Source: Epiperipatus broadwayi
Lineage: Eukaryota; Onychophora; Udeonychophora; Euonychophora; Peripatidae
Direction: 5' to 3'
Assembly (NCBI GenBank): GCA_028023455.1
Contig: JAQFVV010006335.1
Location: forward strand, 248,241-312,240
Length of the DNA: 64,000 nucleotides
Positions 40,560 to 52,907 of this stretch are shown here, in pieces. How positions within the stretch are numbered: position 1 is the first letter of the stretch; each line of letters starts with the position of its first letter. The notes below the pieces were generated by a model. That model worked only from the letters and a program-made list of their open reading frames with translations. It did no database searches and was not told the DNA's origin. The translations under genes and the position numbers were made by a program.

Positions 40560-40905
40560 CTGATTCCATTAGTTTAGCAGCAAAAAGTTCACGAGTGGCA
40601 ATTCTTTCTTGTATTTAGATATTTCATTTACTTTCACAGCAGCAGCAGCTTTCTCATTTATTTCAGGCAGCAGATCTTCATGGTGAATTTATGATGGGCA
40701 ATGGAAAGTTCAGCATCCGATAGGCCATCTCCCGATGGAGAATAATCTAGGTGCTTTTACTTGGTCATACCTTGGCAGGAACAATTTATTTTTATATTTT
40801 GGAGACTCTCAGTGATCGAGAGCAAAGCTAAAGTTGAAGTGAATGTCTCCAGCAAGTCTAAGATGGCCTCTTTTCTTATCTTGATCTCACATTTTTGTTA
40901 AGGTA
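40560..40905 (-). pseudogene. Decayed coding-like segment, family unknown
   Basis: The minus strand is less AT-rich and protein-like, but in alternating frames. It gives IKIRKEAILDLLETFTSTLA then LLSITESLQN near 40900-40810, DYSPSGDGLSDAELSIAHHK near 40735-40675, DLLPEINEKAAAAVKVNEIS near 40680-40625, and ERIATRELFAAKLMESENFL near 40610-40550. Several frameshifts or stops separate them. There are no clear splice sites between the blocks, so a processed pseudogene or old transposon ORF is likelier than functional exons. It lies upstream, on the same strand, of the exon at 39721-39942, and a relation cannot be excluded. Confidence 0.4.
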
Positions 40906-42615
40906 TTTTTAGGTTTTACTTAATCTGCCCTGAGGATAATCAATGCATTTTGTTGGTTTTAATTAAAAAAGGCTGCCATTCTATTGTTTACATTTTACAT
41001 TTACTAATTACATTTTGGGGAATTTTTCTAAAATTAATCTATTATCTATCACTGACCAATGCTTTTAAATTTCAAAGACAAAAAGGGAACATAAGATTAT
41101 TTTAACTTTTAATTAAATATTACATCAGATTTTTTAGAATTATTATTAAACAAAATTTAAACAAAGCAATAAATACGAACTTTATAATCCAAAATAAATG
41201 ATCAAAATTATACAAAATTATATAACTAAAAGAAATCTAAATTATATTATTTTATCCCTATTTATTGCCTTTAATTTGAGATCAAAATGTGTGCATGTCC
41301 ATGCTGAATTCTACACATATTTATACATTTTTAATATTGCCACACACACAACTCAATACCAAAAAGTTTAAATTTGGGCAGGATAGACCGGTCAGTGAGA
41401 GACGACAGAAAAAGGTGAAACTTAAGATTCGAATACGAATCTTACTGTTTCAATATATATATATATATATATTATAATGAGCTTGTAAATAGCTATTAAC
41501 AAGCTTTTCAGATTATCCCTAATCTCAGACTGGTTTCTTTCCAACATCAGAGCAATTTCTGCTACTGGCTTAAATTAGGTCGTGTGACATAAAACTTAAT
41601 TTTTTATATATCTATAAAATTTCTCAGCAGTCAAGTAATATGTCAAGGTTAATACTCTAATATTGGTTTCTTAAGTAAATGCAACACCTCACTCCAAAGA
41701 ATAAGATAAATCTTTTTAGAGAAAAGAATGGACTATCTTCTTTCTTTACCATGATTCTTTTTATAGAAGCTTATTTGAATCCCTTTGGAAAAAATGCATG
41801 ATTCAAAAGTGCTTCAGATAATCTTCTATAAATTAAATTGAGATAAAGAGAAAAGATTTTCCAGTATTTTCTCTAAAAAGTTTTTTTTTCTTTCATGGTT
41901 TGTAAATCCCCTAATATTGTTCATAAAATATGATTAGTAAAGGATTATGATTTGCATTGACTACAGATAAACAACCTTGTAAATACATGATATGTGTGTC
42001 CATTTGATAATAAAGAAATAAATAAAAATTACAAACCTCAATATTTAAACAATTTCTTGTGTAAAAAATGAATATTGTTATTAGTTTTTGTTCACAATAA
42101 ATAATATAAAGAAGTAATATGCTTCTTCTTGATTGGTAATAATTATTATTACAATTTATAAAATATTATTATTTGTATTTTTATTTATTCAAATGAGTTT
42201 ATTGAAAAGAATGCTAACTACAATATGGGAAATCTATAAAAGATCTTTAAAATGATATCCTGATTTGTTATCAGGTGTGATTTGGATAAAATAACTGGAG
42301 AATTAGACATTGAACTGAGTGACACAACAAGAGATTCAATCTTCACATTTATTGTGAATTAATTATATTTTAATTATATCAGAAATCAAAAACATAGATT
42401 GCTAAGATAAGAGTTTTATGGGGAGGTTAACCTCTCATTTGCTACTGTATTCTTTCAAGGGAATTGGGTGGAAAACTTAATTTGTTGAATAAGTAAAATT
42501 GTATTAATATATATCTATCTTTAACATTATTGGATACTTTATATATATATATAATACAATACCCATTATAAATATATTATACAATACCCATTATAAAAAT
42601 ATTAAATATTATATA
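40906..42615. other. AT-rich DNA, no gene recognised
   Basis: A perfect palindrome AAGATTCGAATACGAATCTT occurs at about 41424-41443, and a 25-bp duplication (ACAATACCCATTATAAA) near 42555-42600. No coding sequence is supported. Confidence 0.5.
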
Positions 42616-42617
42616 TA

Positions 42618-42755
42618 TATATATAATTTCAATGGTAAATACAATATTATAGTTTAAATTCTTTTGTAGCACTTTCGATTACATGGTAATCATCGTCAGC
42701 TTTAATTTTACTTAAAGCTGACAAGGATTACCACATAATTGTAAGCAATGCAAGT
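42618..42755. mobile_element. PLE 3'-end hairpin, two inverted termini
   Basis: The minus strand (42718 to 42618) carries GAAAGTGCTACAAAAGAATT, then TAAACTATAATATTGTATTTACC, as does the 3' flank of the PLE at 36365-36440. From 42718 the plus strand repeats the first part (GCTGACAAGGATTACCACAT). Two PLE ends thus meet head to head around AGCTTTAATTTTACTTAAAGCT. The left side abuts a short (TA)n tract. No protein-coding part is present. Confidence 0.7.
42673..42699 (-). other. Hammerhead-like core
   Basis: The minus strand reads CTGACGA, then TGATTACCATGTAATC (5-bp stem GATTA/TAATC), then GAAA. CUGANGA with N = C, stem II and GAAA are all intact, so the conserved core is complete. Stem III and a cleavage triplet are not evident. 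A decayed inverted partner is at 42718-42744 (CTGACAA, GGATTACCACATAATT, GTAA). Confidence 0.5.
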
Positions 42756-43306
42756 TTCAGATATGGATTATTTATGGGGATGAAGAGACATGCAATGATA
42801 GTGATTTGACAATTGATAAATAAATAAAATAATTATAATGCTATTTTATGTTTTAGCAAAAAAATGTATCAAAGCATTCTGTAAGAAAAATATAAGTGAT
42901 AATACCTTCTATTTAACATATATTAATTTTAAAATGTGTCTTAATTAATGATTTATATATACATATGTGAAACTATTATAATTTATGAGGGACAATGATT
43001 ACTTTAGTTAAATCTTTATTTTTATTTATATGACAGGCCTATAAATATTTAATAAATGAATATGATAATAAATATTACCTTTTTTATTCATTAAATATCT
43101 CAAACTCAAAACCTAGCAGGCATGTATTTTTTATCTTTACCACACATGGGAGATTTAAATATTGTTAATACTTGATGAGACATACTTCTGCCCCATTTCA
43201 TGATTCTAATATTTAAATTAAAAATAATTTAAATCCTAAAAGTAAACAAATATGTGTGATTGTTGTAATTTTGTATACTAATAAACTATAATAAAATGGT
43301 TTAAAA
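42756..43306. other. AT-rich DNA, no gene recognised
   Basis: No supported feature. Confidence 0.5.
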
Positions 43307-43462
<156 letters not shown>

Positions 43463-43567
43463 ATACGTTTATATTTTAACATAAGCAAAATATTTTTAAG
43501 GTTGTATAATTTATTTTTGAAAATAATGAAATAGGGTATAAGTATTGATTTATTATATTTATTACAA

Positions 43568-44440
43568 GCATTTGGCCAATCAGATCGCAATACTGGGACA
43601 GATAATTTAATAAGAAAAGAGTGGTTCCACTCTTTTCTTTACTTGTCTGTCTATATATCCAAGCCAGTCCAAAGTACTTAAATCTGCCAGCGTGAATCTT
43701 AAATATCTTCACACTCAACTCACCGAGTTCTAATTATAAACATACAGTGTGAAATCTTTCGATTTACTATGCAGTAGTTTTTAGATGTTATAACTTGCAG
43801 CAATATATGTAAATAATATTTTATTTTCTACAAACGCAGACGGTATTGAAATAAACTGAGAGAGTGCAAATCTCTCAAGCATTTGGCCAATCAGATCGCA
43901 ATACTGGGACAGAGAATTTAATAAGAAAAGAGCAGTTCCACTCTTTTCTTTACACGTCTGTCTATATATCTAAGCCAGTCCAAAGTACTTAGATCTGCCA
44001 GCGCTTTTTTTTATTAAATTTTCTGTCCCAGTATTGTGATCTGATTGGCCAAATGCTTCAGAGGTTTGCACTCTCTCAGTTTATTTCAATACCATCTGCA
44101 TTTGTAGAAAATAAAATATTATTTACATATATTGCTGCAAGTTATAACATCTAAAAACTACTGCATAGTAAATTGAAAGATTTCATGCTGTATGTTTATA
44201 ATTAGAACTCGGTGAGTTGAGTGTGAAGATATTTAAGATTCACGCTGGCAGATCTAAGTACTTTGGACTGGCTTGGATATATAGACAGACAGGTAAAGAA
44301 AAGAGTGGAACTGCTCTTTTCTTATTAAATTCTCTGTCCCAGTATTGCTATCTGATTGGCCAAATGCTTGAGAGGTTTGCACTCTCTCAGTTTATTTCAA
44401 TACCGTCTGCGTTTGTAGAAAATAAAATATTATTTATATT
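43568..44440. repeat. LTR-like unit of about 315 bp in tandem and inverted copies
   Basis: One full unit (about 44014-44325) reads TCTGTCCCAGTATTGTGATC, then a CCAAT-type segment CTGATTGGCCAAATGCTT, AAAATAAAATATTATTTACA, AACTCGGTGAGTTGAGTGTG, a TATA-like GGATATATAGACAG and a terminal hairpin AAAAGAGTGGAACTGCTCTTTTC. It is followed directly by a second partial unit (44325-44440). Left of the centre (about 44005-44012) the reverse complement occurs as a partial unit (43880-44005) and a full unit (43568-43880). Promoter-like and poly(A)-like words and the size suggest solo LTRs, but terminal TG/CA and target duplications were not established. The 80- and 82-aa frames on opposite strands are copies of one chance frame. 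Confidence 0.8.
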
Positions 44441-46560
44441 TATTAGAATTTCTTTGGTATTTTAATTATTATATTTGTTCTGTATATTACGTATAGTAAA
44501 GTTCGTATCGTTATCAATTATCATAGTGTTCTTTATCTCAAAATTTTATTTGTGCCTCTATTTTACTTTGAAGTTAATGCAAAATCTGTCAGTTATGGAT
44601 GTTGCATTTGCATTGAGTTTGTTACATCTATTCATTATGTTACATTTATTTTAAGATTTTAATATAAATCTTTAAATATTTATATCATGTACTTGAGCAT
44701 GTACTGCAGGCCATAGGTCATTGGAACTGGTCATAGAAGTGACATCCATCATTATTAACTTACAATTTTTTTCATAAACCATTAGTTTATAATACTGAAT
44801 TATCAATAAATATTAATAAATTATAGCTAGCTTCCTATTCTCTAAGTTTTAATGTATTTAAATAAACATGGAGTGTCAATGATCCGAATTGGAGAGTGAT
44901 AAATATGCATTATCCAGATTATAAACATGATTTAAATTATGTTAAAATCATATATATATATAACAAAAACACCAAATTATATTCACAATTGTAAATAATA
45001 AATACTTGGGAATAATGAATTCCAAGAGCCATTATTGATATCAAGCATTAATAAAGAATATATGACAGTCACTTATTCTCTAAGTTTTGTTATATTTAAA
45101 TGAAGATTCATTGATAATGTTGAAATCAAAATGTGATAAATATATTGTGGCCAGATTTAAATGCATAGAAACTTAAAAATTAGGTGCCGATTTATCCTAT
45201 ATTAATATTTATTGATATATGACTGCTATATGTTAAGAATTCATAAAAGTTTATTATTTCCATTTAATTTGCCTATATATAATAAAAGAAAGAAGTATAA
45301 AGAAAATGCAAAACATCAATCGGAAAATGCATCATTAAAAAAAAAAACAATTATTTTTGAAATAAATTTAATTTAGAAAAAGTAATTTACTTATAAGTAA
45401 TTTAATATTATTTGTTGATGAAACAGTTATAAGAATTTCTCAATTAAATTGAAAATAATTGTCTATGTTTTTAAAACAATTTATCATTTATAAATAAAAT
45501 CTGTATAAGTAGGTCAAAGCTTATTAAAATGAAATGTAAAAAATGTTCATTTTTTAAATTTTTTTGCTAATTGAATGTCAGGACGATTATATAGTAAAAA
45601 GATAACTCTGTAAGTCCAGTGTCTATTGGCATATTATTGATAAATATGCTAAAAATAATTTTATTATATTTTAGTCATTTTTGTTTTACCTGACCATCTC
45701 AGATTATAATGAAACTTTAACCAAATATCTATCTGTATTAATGTTGATCCAATGCCTAAAAAAAAAATGTAGCTTTGTTTTTTAAAAAAAAAAAACAAAT
45801 TTCTACTTCAATTTGAACCCGAATTTAATGACAGTGCATGTAAATAGACTATAAAACTTTTTAAAACAAAAATTATATGTAACAAAAGTATAATAATGCA
45901 CAAACAAAAAAAAAAAAAAACATTTCAAAATAAACATATAAATTAATCTGAAAACAAAGAAAAAAACTAATTTGCAATATATTTTTTAAATGTTATTTTA
46001 ATTGTAATAGTTTAATAAAATAACATTTACATTAAAAAAGTAATGGGAAGATAAATAAAAAATTTTAAAAAAGGAGTGATCCTAACAATTGAAAAAACAT
46101 CTACATTTGTCACTGTGTAGTATTCAATTAAAATCAAAAGGAATAAATCGTGTTATAAATAGTAAATAAAAATTAAAGTCATATATCACATGACCTAGTA
46201 TTTTTAAGCTTGTAAATAAAAAAACAATGAGTTGTTCCACTATCACGCTTTTTTGATAAATGCCAGCAAGAGAAAGCATTTAAAAATCTCTATCTAAAAA
46301 TCACATCCTAACCTCACACCAATGGTTTCATGCTTTAGCGCTACTTAGTAAGGCGCTAGGATAGTTTCGGATACTAGATCTAAATGTTACTTTGGATCAC
46401 AATCATAAACAAAACTTTCTAATTTTTTCCAATTGCCAAAAGCAGTGAAAAATGTTTGTTCCACTAAAAAACTGAAACTGACGGCAGATCTTAAATATCT
46501 TCTTGAATAAGATTACATTAAGGATGTTTTTTTAAAGAGATTGTAAAGAGTTTACATTCA
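44441..46560. other. AT-rich DNA, no gene recognised
   Basis: No coding sequence or RNA gene. Near 46300-46375 a less AT-rich segment (CTTTAGCGCTACTTAGTAAGGCGC) stands out without an identifiable identity. Confidence 0.5.
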
Positions 46561-46578
46561 TATATATATATATTCTTT

Positions 46579-46606
46579 CTGATGAAAACCAGTCCTCTGG
46601 TTGAAA
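46579..46606 (+). other. Isolated hammerhead-like core
   Basis: The plus strand reads CTGATGA, then A, AACCAG, TCCT, CTGGTT (perfect 6-bp stem with a 4-nt loop), then GAAA. The core consensus is fully matched. It lies between two short (TA)n tracts. The following TATAATATTATTTATT is AT-only, so stem III cannot be judged. Such CTGATGA-stem-GAAA blocks also occur at 3' ends of PLEs. Confidence 0.45.
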
Positions 46607-46901
46607 TATAATATTATTTATTGGATTTATAAGTCTTTTTTGTTATATATATATATATATATTGCCATACACATACTTATTAATATTTAGATTAAACGAA
46701 AATTGAAGTCTTTTTTTTATTTATTAAAAATGATTCATTGATTAGCTCTGCATTATTAGGTACAGAGATTGCAATTGCAGAATCTGAAGCGAACGTGTTG
46801 TGGATTGCCATTCCACCCTATTACTTTCGGTGATCAAATCTTTTATGAACTTTCAAGCAATAAATAATTCCTTGTTTTTTTTTATATTTTTTTTTGTTAA
46901 G

Positions 46902-46990
46902 TGTCATAGCATCAGTCAGGATGCAAACCCACAACCCAGGCAACTGCCTGCAAGTGCAAGGCAGTCACGCTGACCTCTCGACCACTAATC
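46902..46990 (-). repeat. tRNA-derived SINE head
   Basis: The minus strand reads GTGGTCGAGAGGTCAGCG, CTGCCTTGCA, then GGGTTTGCATCCTGAC and GATGCTATGACAC. A box TGGTCGAGAGG is at 46984-46974, and a diverged B box GGTTTGCATCC at 46929-46919. It clearly matches the unit at 57661-57745, so it is a dispersed family rather than a single tRNA gene. The plus-strand frame at 46894-47091 is a shadow. Confidence 0.7.
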
Positions 46991-49640
46991 CTTTAATAAA
47001 AACAAAAGTAAGAAATATATATAATTTAAATATTTCTAGGCAGAAACTATATTCTATATACAAGGATTGGGCAAAAAAGAGACTATCTTGATATTTTTAT
47101 TACTATAGTGTAGGGCATCTAACTTTTTTTTTATTGAATGAAAATATATGATGTTAGAAAGAAATGTAGAAAATAATAAGCCATATTTTATGAAAAAAAT
47201 CTCAAATTCTTAAAGAAATTTTCATTGAATTACAATGATAAATAATTTTTAAAAACTTTCTATTTCAATTGCCAAATGCAATGGTTTTTTTTTTGTTCAT
47301 TAAGAATTTCAACACACTTTTAATATTTTCATGGACATTATTAAGATTGTTTTTTTTTAATGTAAAGAATTTGTATTAGCAAATATTTTACTTTCTTTAA
47401 TTGATAACAGTCTTTATTAGTCCTTCCTTACTTTGTTTCATTAAAAAATGGAACAATGCCAAGTTTTCTGTTTTTATTTTAAGTTTATAATATTATCTCA
47501 TGCTTCTCAAATGAATATTTGATTCCATGTACAAATGAGAGCATCTTCATCTTGGAAGATGAGAGTGCTGCTAAAAAATAATCATTATTTCATGGAAATA
47601 ATCCAGGCTCTAAAGTTATTAAACAGCCTGCAGTTTTGATTTGTGACACAGAGTACTTACATTATGGTATGGATATTCAAATTATGACAATTCATTAATA
47701 TGTTTTAAAAATGGAAGAAGGTAGTCAGCTTCATAAAATTTTCAGTAATCATCCTTGTATAAAATTTTCTTATTAGTGCAAATTGTGTAAATGATAATTT
47801 TCCCACCACATTATATGCTTCTTGTTATTCATTTTGTGATTTTATTAAGAATATGGTATTGCAACTTCCAAATTACTATATTTACAATAGAAATCAGTAG
47901 ATCAGAAGTAGCATTTTAAACATAAATATTTTGTTTGAGAAGAATATTGTACTGAAGCATACAGTTTACTGAATTCAAATGAATGTTGACATGTCAGTGG
48001 TTTACCATATTATATTTTTATGTTTGTTGGGTACAGAATTTATAATGTTTATTATTCATCTTACTAATCATTAATTAATTTTAGCAGATTTTATTCTCCC
48101 ATATTTATTATATGCAGTGTACTCAATAATCATCAATTTTTATACATATGTTTTAAATTGTATTTCTATACTAGTGTTCTAATTTATTTAAATAATTCAA
48201 TTTTAGAAGCAAATTTTCAGCAATAATAAACTTCTAATCAAAAAAAAACTTGTTTCCCATAATCATGAAGAGCAAAAAATATGAGGATATATATCTTTTT
48301 GAATCCTCTTTAAAAATTTAAGTTTTGCTAAAATAATTAGAATGCTTAAATAGTACTTGTAAAATGTATCACTTAATGTAATTAATCAAAGTAAGTTTGC
48401 TAAGTTTTTTTCAGTGATGGAATTCATAATACAATGATAATGATCATTGATAATAATTTTTCCATACACCCTAAATTACAATAATGCTTATAAAGTTAAT
48501 TGTAACATAATTTCTTCTAAGGCAGATTTTGATTTTCTGATTAGAAATCCTAAATAGCATGAAGACTAATGTCTATGAAGTTCATAAAACTGTCAGTATA
48601 AAATAGTCTAGTCTAGTAAAGAAACTCAACAAAACATCTATAAATAGTCAATTTAATCAACAATTAATTACTATATGCAAAATTACAAATCATAAAAGAA
48701 TTTATTGTTTATGATTTTGAACATGAATACTGGGGTGTTAATTTTAAATTTTCCAAGCCTATCCAAATGCCAATCTTTTTGATAATTACTCATTTTATGA
48801 TTTTAAAGCAGAGTTATTGTTTATGAAGCACTTGATGACTATTTTGTAGATTGGAAAAGAGCATTATAGAATTAGTTCAATTGTTACTTTATTATCAGTG
48901 AAAGGTAATTAAAGATATGACTGTAAATGACCTCTTAAAATACATAAAACTAGATTTAAAATTTAAATAATAGAATTTATTAGCTGTAAGTGAATTCTAA
49001 TGTCAGTTATATGTGGGAGGGTTGTCCAAATTCTAAGATGGATTTTGTCAATCTTTTCTGCTCCAGAAAACTTACAGCAATATTAAACCAAAATTAATCC
49101 ACAGTCAAATATTTAAAAAAGGGTTGTCAAAGTAAATATCTTTGATTTACTTGTACAATTTGTTTAAGATAAAAACTTTGGTGATGTATCATATACACAA
49201 ACAATCAATTGATTTAAACAAAAAATAAGTAGTAAATCTATATATGATAGTACTAAGAAATCCATTGCTGGATATTATATGAAAATATTCCACTTATTTC
49301 TTTGCTTAAATCAATCATTTAACTTGATTTAATTATAACACAAATTCAAACATCTTCAAAATTTCTTTTACTCCATTGGAATTCTCTTTCTTATTTAAAT
49401 AATAAAACGGTAAATGAAACAGTTTTAGTTGTATTTATAGTGGAGTATTTCCATCATATAATATGAGTATTGTAATGTCTTTAGAAAAAGAAATTAACTT
49501 TATTTAAATATTACAAATAAATTCAACTGTTAGTAATAGCATACAGGTTAGCATATGAACATCAACTTTGCTCTTAGGAAAAAGTGGAGAATTGAGGAGA
49601 AACCTCATGGACATGTAGATGAAATTTCAACTGACTGTTG
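46991..49640. other. AT-rich DNA, no gene recognised
   Basis: No supported coding sequence, repeat pair or RNA gene. Confidence 0.5.
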
Positions 49641-49647
49641 CCTTTGA

Positions 49648-49800
49648 CAGGATGGCTTAGTTGGTTAGAACATTACTTTAAAATTCAATACTCAAGAATC
49701 TAATGGTTCAGGTTTAGTTCTGATGCTAATACTGCCTCTGGTCAGAACAGCACCACCTTAAAAAGTGAGGATAATAATACCTCTCAAAACATTGTGCATA
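49648..49800 (+). repeat. Second tRNA-like SINE candidate
   Basis: The A box TGGCTTAGTTGG is at 49653-49664, followed about 45 bp later by diverged B-box-like GGTTTAGTTCT (49711-49721). The body (CTGCCTCTGGTCAGAACAGCA, ACCTCTCAAAACATTGTGC) is unlike the other SINE. A degenerate tRNA pseudogene is the alternative. Confidence 0.5.
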
Positions 49801-51660
49801 TACTAACTGGTGTGTTATTTATTACTAATAGTTGAGTGTATTGGAATATTTAAATAAAGTTAAATTTTCCTAAAGACATTCCATATTTCTATTAGATAAT
49901 GGAAATAGTACAATATATGTATACAACTTTTTGTAATATACTTTATATATCTTTACATCATTAGTGATTAAAAAACTTCACTATATATTAAAATAAATTC
50001 ATACGGGTTCTCTATTTCAATTGACGAATTGATAAAAATACTAGTTATTACTTTTGTAATGATATCTGAATTAAATCGCTATCATATTCAATTTTTTATT
50101 ACTGATCACAATAATAATACTGTAATCAAATCATTCTATCATTTTTCCCAGTACTTTATAAAAAACCTGTTGAAAAAAACCCTAAACATGCTTTTCAATT
50201 TCCCATTATCTTCAAATAATCACTTTATTAAGAAAAATTAAATGACTATTTTAAAATAATTTCATAATCACAAAGAATACTTTCTGAAAATGACATTCTA
50301 ATTTTCTACTAATTAAAAATAAGTTAAATAATGAGAATCACAGAAATGTGAAAATTAAAACATAAAATAAACATTATAGTAAAAATTTTGAAATAATTGT
50401 CTGACCTCTCCATATCTTTCAAATACATCGTAGTTAATTTTGTAGTTAAATATTATAACAGTTTATGTACCCATTATTTTTTAAGTAACAAATCAATGAA
50501 CAATTCATAATCACTATTAATAAGAATAAATACGTAGTATGTCATAGTATTCTCAATGTTGTCACTGTAATAATAAAGTTTTTAAAAGCTGTTGATTGTA
50601 TAGAGATTTTTGCAACCAAATCACTGAACATTTTTCCTAATTACAATTATGATTTATTTTAGAAATAGGTCTTAAATATTACATTTTTTTTATAAGCGTA
50701 ACTACAGCATATATCTCAATTACTGCCTTGTTTACAGAGTGTACTTTCCAAGTATTCATACATATATTTGGGAACAAAAATATCTACTTTAGTGTATATT
50801 GATATTGTAGTAATTACAATAATAGTAAAATCACGTAATATATTACTAGTTGACACTTATGCATCTAAGGTAACACAATTGAGTACTTCAATATAACAAA
50901 TCAGATTCTAATTGATAAACCCACTTTAGTTTTTCAGAAGATATTTCCAAAGTCATTGTCTTATCTTTATTTAAATATAACTTTAAATAAAATGATAAAA
51001 AACAAGATGCTTTTCAACAATATTAAATTTTATTTCTATCCAGGTTATGTAAAAACAACAAAAAAAGTAAAATACTAATTTCATTCTTATGACCTTGAAT
51101 GATCTATGTTAACCAAATTGCATCCTTTATAATGCAACTACAGTGGAGTTGACATTAATACATACACAAATGCTTATCTCTGGTATTCATGGTCCAAATT
51201 ATCAACATGTAAAACATTAAAATCATCTTTAAAGGCAGAAGGAATTGGTTTGATGAATGTAAAATCTTTCATACCATTGCACTAAATGCAACATTATTTT
51301 TAAGAACACTTTCTAAAAACTTTTTTGAACAGTTTCTTTATCTGAATTTATAAAGCTTGAAAATATTTTATTTCTAATAAAGTAAAAAGTCTGTCAAAAT
51401 ATTATTAAAATATATTATGTAATATAACTGATACAAGATATGCTTATGTTGCATGAACTATTTATTGGCCATTGCATATGGAAATGTGACAATATTCCTG
51501 ACACTTTTTTAAATTTTGTAAAAATATAAATTGATCATTGACAGTAATTAAATTTATATATGGATGATTCTCAGAATAAATCAACAATAGATCATTTAGT
51601 TCAGCAAGAAAATCTGATACCAGTGAACTAACAAGTTTAATCAGAATCATCAAATGATCT
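49801..51660. other. AT-rich DNA, no gene recognised
   Basis: No supported feature; open frames are low complexity. Confidence 0.5.
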
Positions 51661-51664
51661 TAAT

Positions 51665-51865
51665 AATACAGATGCAAAACTCTCACTATAGTAGTGCCAC
51701 TTAGTGCAAGCTAGTGTAATCAATGGATATAAAAAGGTTTGTGCATCCATTGATTACTATGTCTTACATTTAGTGATGTTATTGTATGAACAGTTTTGCC
51801 TTTGTTTTATCAGTTTGTATAAGTATGCAGAATGGTGATCATGTGATATTACGTGTTTTAATATC
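51665..51865. repeat. Foldback repeat family, short copy
   Basis: The left arm is GCAAAACTCTCACTATAGTAG, TAATCAATGGATATAAAAAGG. The right arm, GCATCCATTGATTACTATG, then GTATGAACAGTTTTGCCTTTG, ends in GGTGATCATGTGATATTACG. The long centre of the larger copies is missing, so the arms nearly touch. Confidence 0.8.
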
Positions 51866-51869
51866 TTAA

Positions 51870-52900
51870 TAATATTAGAGAAGTCTTTATTTCTACCAAT
51901 AACCCCATTATATTCTTACAATTCCTTCTGAAATATTAATTAAAGTTAAAAACACTCATTCCATTAAACTTCATGTGGATCCCAAGATGCAAAGTGATTT
52001 TTTTAAAATATCAAATATTCTTTATTAATTCTATTTTGGATTGCCAGTGAAAGTTTTAACAAATGTGATATTTTTTTTCTATTTACTCATAATTAATATC
52101 CATAATCTCATGAACATGTTTTGGCAGTGATAATTATTATACAAGTTTGTGAAATATGAATTCAAAAACACAATTAATTTAAGAGAATAATATAATGTTT
52201 ATGATATTAGATCTATGCCACTCATCAGCTTTCTGATTGAAAAAATGGTGTATAAAATAAATAATGCCTTAAAATTTAGGTAAGGTAGAACATAGTATTC
52301 AAATAATTACTACCTAAACATCTGGAAATCACATATATTTTGATTTATTATATAGTAACTTCATTAGCAATATTGATTATCATAAAACACAGAAATTAGT
52401 CAACACAATATAATTTAAATGCATATTAGAGTTATGTTAGCAAAAATACTCTGTAAATCTTAATTTACAAATGACATTTATTTCATAATTTAAAGATAAT
52501 TTTAAATAAAATTATGTGAACATGTAATTATTATATTTTAATATAACTATTGTTACATTTAAACATATGGAAATTAAAACCCGTCATATCTAACATTTCA
52601 CACATTTAAGAAAATAATAAATAATTGAACGGCTTTATTACTCAATACTTCATAAAATGTTTGTGCATCAAAAGTAATGAATCAAAGGTTCTTTCTTTCC
52701 AGAGGCCAACATTTTACCACTGCACTAAACCAATTCAGAACTATAAAATTAATGCCAACTTTGTCTCTGATACTTCTTATCATCTAAGATTGTTAGGTTT
52801 CTATCATCAAAAATATTAAATTTGTATATTTTATTTCTATATTGCATCCACATCACAGATTTTTCTATATTTTAAAATCACTATCAACATTTCTTTATCA
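51870..52900. other. AT-rich DNA, no gene recognised
   Basis: The part from about 52600 to 52900 may be 3' flank of the RTE LINE that follows on the minus strand. The 64-aa plus frame at 52625 has no recognised domain. Confidence 0.45.
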
Positions 52901-52907
52901 ATTTTTA

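Noticed and set aside
43476-44465. Two similar 80-82 aa frames (MSVKIFKIHAGR...) on opposite strands
   Set aside because: They are the same frame seen in inverted copies of a non-coding LTR-like unit. Similarity follows from the repeat, and there is no recognised domain.
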